Source: Heterotrichella gracilis
Taxonomy: Eukaryota > Sar > Xanthophyceae > Tribonematales > Xanthonemataceae
Direction of reading: 5' to 3'
Assembly: GCA_032358255.1 (NCBI GenBank)
Contig: JAULBX010025608.1
Coordinates: 1 to 58,859 of the forward strand
DNA length: 58,859 nucleotides
In this document: piece after piece, positions 55,301 to 58,859 of the stretch
Layout: each line of letters opens with the position of its first letter
How positions within the stretch are numbered: position 1 is the stretch's first letter
Notes under the pieces: model-generated
Seen by the model: the letters and a program-made list of their open reading frames with translations, nothing else
Told to the model about the DNA's origin: nothing
The model's database searches: none
Translations under genes and position numbers: made by a program

Positions 55301-58300
55301 AAGGTGGTGGGATGGCATTGCAAGTCTTGTACGCACCACCGATGCACAAGTCGCTTGCATTGACACAAAAGGCAATCACTTGGATCAATATTCATACAGC
55401 ATACATTACCATCTCACAGTTGCACAGACACTACAGTACCTACCATCAATACCCACACATACTTTCTTTCCCCCCCCGTTTCTTTCAAACACAACTTACC
55501 TTCCTGTCCCTCCCCTCCCTCCCCTCTGGCCCGCTTCCCCCGGCCCCGCCCCCGCCCCCCACTCCCCACCCCACCCCTTGCCCCCTGCTCCTCCGCAGCT
55601 GCCAGCAGGGCAGCCGCTAGGGTATTCAGCTCGGCGCATAGGGTTCTCTCTGCACCCTGCAGCTCCCGCTGTGCCCCATCCCTCAGGCGGGACATGATGT
55701 CATACATGGACAGGGCACCACCCTGCGCAGGTTGAGGGCTTCAGGGTTTGAGCTTCAGGGAAAGGGATCAAGGATCACGGTTATCACATCAGCGCATAGG
55801 GTTCTCTCAGCGCCGCTGCGCATAAACCCTGAACACCTAAAACCTAAACACCCTCACCGACTGCAGCTGCACCTCGGTAGACAGCTGCTGCCAGTATCCC
55901 CAAACCCTCCCCAAACCCTTCCCCAAACCCTCGCCAACTACAGCTTGCAGCTTCGTAGACAGCTGCTGCCAGTCGCCCCTGACCCTGCAAAACCCTACCC
56001 CAAACCCTATCCCAAAACCCTTCCCCGTCCCCTCACCGACTGCAGCTGCAGCTCCGTAGACAGCTGCTGCCAGTAGCGTGTGATCTGTGGGTGCACGCAC
56101 GCCAGCCGCAGCTGACCAACCTCCTCCCATGCGGCCTGGGCCAGCGCTGCCTCCCGGTTCCGCCACTGGAACTCGCCATGACCATTGGGGGTGGGGGAAG
56201 CTGCCTGGAAAGGAACAAAAGTACACGTTTTGTATGTAGTGGAAGTAGATTCTCCCTTCAAAATTTAATAGAGAATTAGTTAATGCGTCCCGGTGTGTGT
56301 GTGCGGTGGAGGCGGCGTGGGGAGGGAGAATCCTCCCTGATCTGCTGGCTTTCCTGATCCGCTACACCCAACATGCCATTTAAACTGCCAATCCAACACT
56401 GCCAATCCAATACACTGCCAATCCAATCCAACACCCCCAATCCAACACCCAATTAAGCCATGTTTAACCCAATCCAGCCTGATCCCACCCGATCCAACCC
56501 ACCTGCGCCTGCTCGTGCGCGTTCAGCTCGTCCCTAGCCTTCCTGATCTGCTGCACCACGTGGTTGTAGAAGTGGCGCTCCCCTGGGGTGAACTTGAGCC
56601 ACACCTCCCGAATGGAGCGGGGGGGCAGCTCCAGCCCTGCGCTGAGTTTGGAGTTCCGCCACGCCAAGGGGGTGATGACGCGGGAGAGGAGGGCGCGGCC
56701 GGCGGGGTCGCCTGCGGCAGGGGATGGGAAGGGTGCTTAGCAAGGTATCAAAAAAAATATATATACATACATATAGGAGAATTGTCCAGCCATGGATACC
56801 AATAGGACGGAGTCAGGAGGAACGGTAGTTTTTACTGCCGGGCTTTGCACCCACCCCCACACACCTCCAGGTAGCAAGCAGAGCGGCCTCCTCATGCGGT
56901 GCATCAAGCACACACACACGGTAATCGTGTCCTAGGTTTGCATATGGCCAAGAAGCCTTGATGTACCCCGCACCATCAACCTCACCGGCCCTTGATGCCA
57001 TGGCCATTACACGCCATGGTCATCGCACCAGCCAAAGCCACAGGCCCATTTGAAATGCTCATTGCACCAGTCCTTGATGTTTGAGTTAAAAAACCAAGTA
57101 TCAACTTTCCAGCGGTTTCCAGCGCGCTGGTAGGGTTCATGATTAGGGTTTCCCAAGGTGCTGGCAAGTCCATGATATTGAGTCCATCTAACCTCCGCAG
57201 CACCGCCACCACCCCTCTCCAATGACAACCTCCCACCCGCACCCGCACAATCCCCCCCCAGCCGCAACCCCCGCCCCTCACCACCCTCCACCACAACCAC
57301 CCACCTCTCCCCATCGGCCTCACCACCTCCACCAGCCTGAAACCCTAAACGCTGAACCCTGAAACCCTAAACCCTAAACTGATCCCCACCTTCTTTCATC
57401 GGCCCCAGCACCTCGTTCTCCCACGCCCTCTTCAGCGCAAATGGCTTGTGTCCCAAAACCCTCAGCAAGTTCTGGAAGTCGCCCAGGCCATCCTTGCAGA
57501 TGGGGGTACCCGTCACACACCACCTGCACAAGGGGGATGTGGATGGTTAATTATGATGTCTACTGTGCACAGCCTTGCGGCTTCTGACACGATTTGCTGG
57601 GTCCCGGTTGTAAAATGTTGCAAGTATGTGCAGCGCAAGTGGCTTGTGTACAAAAACCCTCAGCAGGTTGAGGTCGTCCAGGCCATCCTTGCAGATGGAG
57701 GTACCCGTCACGCACCACCTGCACACAACAGGAGGCGAGGAAGCGGAAATTAAGACGCCACTTGTGCGCACAGTGTGTGGGTTTGGCCAGGGTTTGGCTG
57801 GGCCCCGGTGGTAAACATGCGGCAACCAACCTCACCCACATAGCACTCCACCATCCACCGTTGAGTGGCACTCAACCTGCCTGCCTTGGATGCCACCGCC
57901 CCCCCTCTCACCCCCACCCCACCTCTAGCTCCTGCCATCACCAATCTGTGCAATCGAAATCAACCCACCAGTTGCCCCCGTCCACCTCATCCCCCCACAC
58001 ACAATACGTGCGCGGCATTCTCACCACCCCCATCCCCATCCCCATCCCCACCACCACCACCCCCAGCACCCACCGGTGGCTGGCGCTTATCCTGCCCGCC
58101 ATGGACGCCACCGCCCCCCACCCCACCCCCAGCTCCTGCGCCTCATCCATCACCAGCCGGTGCCACGTCAGCGCCAGCAGTGGCGACAGGGGGATGGGGT
58201 AGCGCTTCGTGTGGCGCAGGCGGGTAGAGGGGGTGGCGGGTGGGGGGGAGTAGTTCACCTCCTGTTGGAGCACCTGTGGGACCAAGAGTAGGATTTTAAA

Positions 58301-58859
58301 AGGGTTTTGAATGCGAGTATGGTGTAGGATTTTGGTATAGGGTCTCCTGGAGTTGGGAGGGTATGGGGTAGCGCTTGGTGTGGCGCAGGCGGGTGGCGGC
58401 GGTGGCATGCTGGGGGGAGTAGTTCACCTCCTGTTGAAGGACCTGTGGGGCCGAGAGCTGGGATTCAGAAGGGATAGAAATGTGGAAAATCACTTTGGTG
58501 GCACTCACAAAGGTTCTCCCCATCAGGACCTGAGGATACTTTTCTCACAAGGGTTTCCGGCCCCACCTGGTATGTTGTGAGCACGATGTCGTACCCCTGC
58601 AGCTCTGCAGCTGTCATGTCAGCTTCTGTTGCGGTGTCGGTGCCGGGAGGCGGGGTATTGGCGCCGCTGCATGGGGTCTGGAGAAGCTGCCACTCCGATG
58701 TGTCCTGCAGGGGGGAATAGATGGTTATAAGCTACTAAGGGTTATGGTTAGGGTGTAGGGGTAGGAGAAGCTGCCACTCAGTGGTGTCCTTTGGGGGAAG
58801 GGGTCGGGGGGGGGGGGGGGGTAGCAATCGTCCAGGGCCGGGGAAATGATGTCAAGGGG
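49344..58859 (-). CDS. SHPRH: SHPRH-like SNF2 helicase/RING E3 ubiquitin ligase, partial (N-terminus outside)
   Basis: Eighteen phased exons: 58567..58704, 58074..58273, 57390..57523, 56503..56711, 56037..56204, 55500..55722, 55043..55269, 54674..54859, 54001..54189, 53595..53742, 52887..53332, 52548..52760, 52078..52230, 51176..51787, 50685..50939, 50341..50460, 49879..50106, 49344..49574. SHPRH ligases polyubiquitinate PCNA and remodel chromatin or stalled forks. Seen in order: GYDIVLTTYQVLQQEV, Walker B DEAQ, RWCVTGTPI, long helical linker, RING finger (CPVCYDELEGELIVLHCGHY, ICLKC, CPLC) between the helicase lobes as in SHPRH, then SLVFSQYPAALDLI, LLLPLHKGAAGLTLVSASHV and HRLGQTRLVVIHRM. 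Walker A and upstream domains are beyond the right edge. Exons 51176..51787 and 52887..53332 encode Gly/Ala/Pro/Asn-rich low-complexity inserts. Several introns carry exon-edge copies. Confidence 0.93.
51280..51570 (-). repeat. Coding low-complexity repeats in the SHPRH-like exon before the RING
   Basis: The exon encodes diverged repeats of the type (S/A)NGS-APxNG, DAPSGIVPASGSAPSNGS and IGDIPSNGGAPPGNALANGI, from DNA repeats around CCATTGG and GGCGCTGCCA. A related insert (VDAPTGMGVIPISNGNPPSG, GDAPSGEVVV) is encoded at about 53000-53130 in another exon. They are probably disordered linkers. Confidence 0.75.
54930..54975 (-). repeat. Intronic copy of the start of SHPRH exon 54674..54859
   Basis: CAGCCAACTGGTACTCTGTG then CTGGCCTGGGGTTG repeats the exon start and acceptor (CAGCCAGCTGGTACTCGGTG, TTCACCTGGGGTTG). 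Confidence 0.8.
55855..55980 (-). repeat. Two intronic copies of the end of SHPRH exon 56037..56204
   Basis: ACCGACTGCAGCTGCACCTC, GGTAGACAGCTGCTGCCAGT (about 55856-55895) and GCCAACTACAGCTTGCAGCT, TCGTAGACAGCTGCTGCCAG (about 55933-55973) repeat the exon end with its donor, which encodes YWQQLSTELQLQS. The copies are about 80-100 nt apart. Confidence 0.85.
57640..57725 (-). repeat. Intronic copy of the start of SHPRH exon 57390..57523
   Basis: ACAAAAACCCTCAGCAGGTT, GTCCAGGCCATCCTTGCAGA, TGGAGGTACCCGTCACGCAC, CACCTGCACA repeats the real exon start and acceptor, including codons for CVTGTPICKDGL (here CVTGTSICKDGL). It is about 85% identical and lies about 190 nt upstream on the coding strand. 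Confidence 0.88.
57870..57955 (-). repeat. Intronic copy of the end of SHPRH exon 58074..58273
   Basis: CCTGCCTGCCTTGGATGCCA, CCGCCCCCCC, ACCCCACC and AGCTCCTGCCATCACCA copies the exon end encoding DEAQELGVGWGAVASMAGRI. The copy has lost the CACCGGTGGC donor context (GCACTCAACC). Confidence 0.7.
58335..58445 (-). repeat. Intronic copy of the start of SHPRH exon 58074..58273
   Basis: GGTATGGGGTAGCGCTTGGT, GTGGCGCAGGCGGGTGGCGG and GGGGGGAGTAGTTCACCTCC, TGTTGAAGGACCTG repeat the exon start and acceptor with few changes (codons for VLQQEVNYSP and TRLRHTKRYPIP). It lies about 170 nt upstream on the coding strand. Confidence 0.9.

Noticed and set aside
1..58859. tRNA genes, rRNA, CRISPR arrays, prophage or IS elements
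   Set aside because: No B-box/cloverleaf pattern, spacer-repeat array, transposase or integrase reading frame was recognised. Several repeats were checked and are intronic duplications instead.

Overview
The window is nuclear DNA of a green alga (Chlorophyta, most likely a core chlorophyte such as Chlamydomonadales). The evidence is: genes with many short GC-rich exons and GT-AG introns; plant-lineage proteins (an ISE2-type plastid RNA helicase, a plant-like N-terminal methyltransferase, a PET191/COA5 copper-pathway protein); TGTAA poly(A) signals; and many short interstitial TTTAGGG runs inside introns. Exon borders below were placed by eye from splice sites, reading phase and family similarity. 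The phases close for every complete model: FAS1 934 aa, NTMT 260 aa, beta-barrel-like protein 242 aa, ISE2 1185 aa, COA5 63 aa, eIF1 113 aa.

Layout. 0.3-2.4 kb: TFIP11/STIP G-patch splicing factor (minus, 3' end outside the window). 2.8-9.6 kb: F-box/LRR family, with an F-box-only remnant (plus) and two long paralogs (minus), each carrying a disabling lesion. 10.5 kb: intronless eIF1 (plus). 12.3 kb: small three-exon gene matching only the C-terminal region of DFRP1/ZC3H15 (plus). 14.0-20.8 kb: secreted protein with three fasciclin (FAS1) domains, 12 exons (minus). 21.5-24.1 kb: protein N-terminal methyltransferase (plus). 25.3-28.5 kb: putative envelope beta-barrel protein (plus). 30.1-42.3 kb: ISE2-like DExH helicase, 22 exons (minus), with the 63-aa COA5 gene directly upstream (42.5-43.3 kb, minus). 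44.4-48.3 kb: two more broken F-box/LRR copies in direct orientation (plus), joined by a duplicated 3' flank. 49.3 kb to the right end: SHPRH-type SNF2/RING ubiquitin ligase (minus, N-terminal part outside).

The genes are unrelated housekeeping and regulatory functions, not a pathway or operon. No CRISPR array, prophage or intact transposon was seen.

The most unusual signal concerns introns. In nearly every multi-exon gene the introns contain one to four degenerate tandem copies of the neighbouring exon's edge together with its splice site: exon start plus acceptor upstream of an exon, or exon end plus donor downstream of it. About twenty exon borders show this by eye. It suggests that recurrent tandem duplication across exon-intron borders is a major source of intron sequence here, and possibly of cryptic exons. 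The second signal is that all F-box/LRR copies are broken by only one or two lesions each, while every other gene in the window has clean reading frames.
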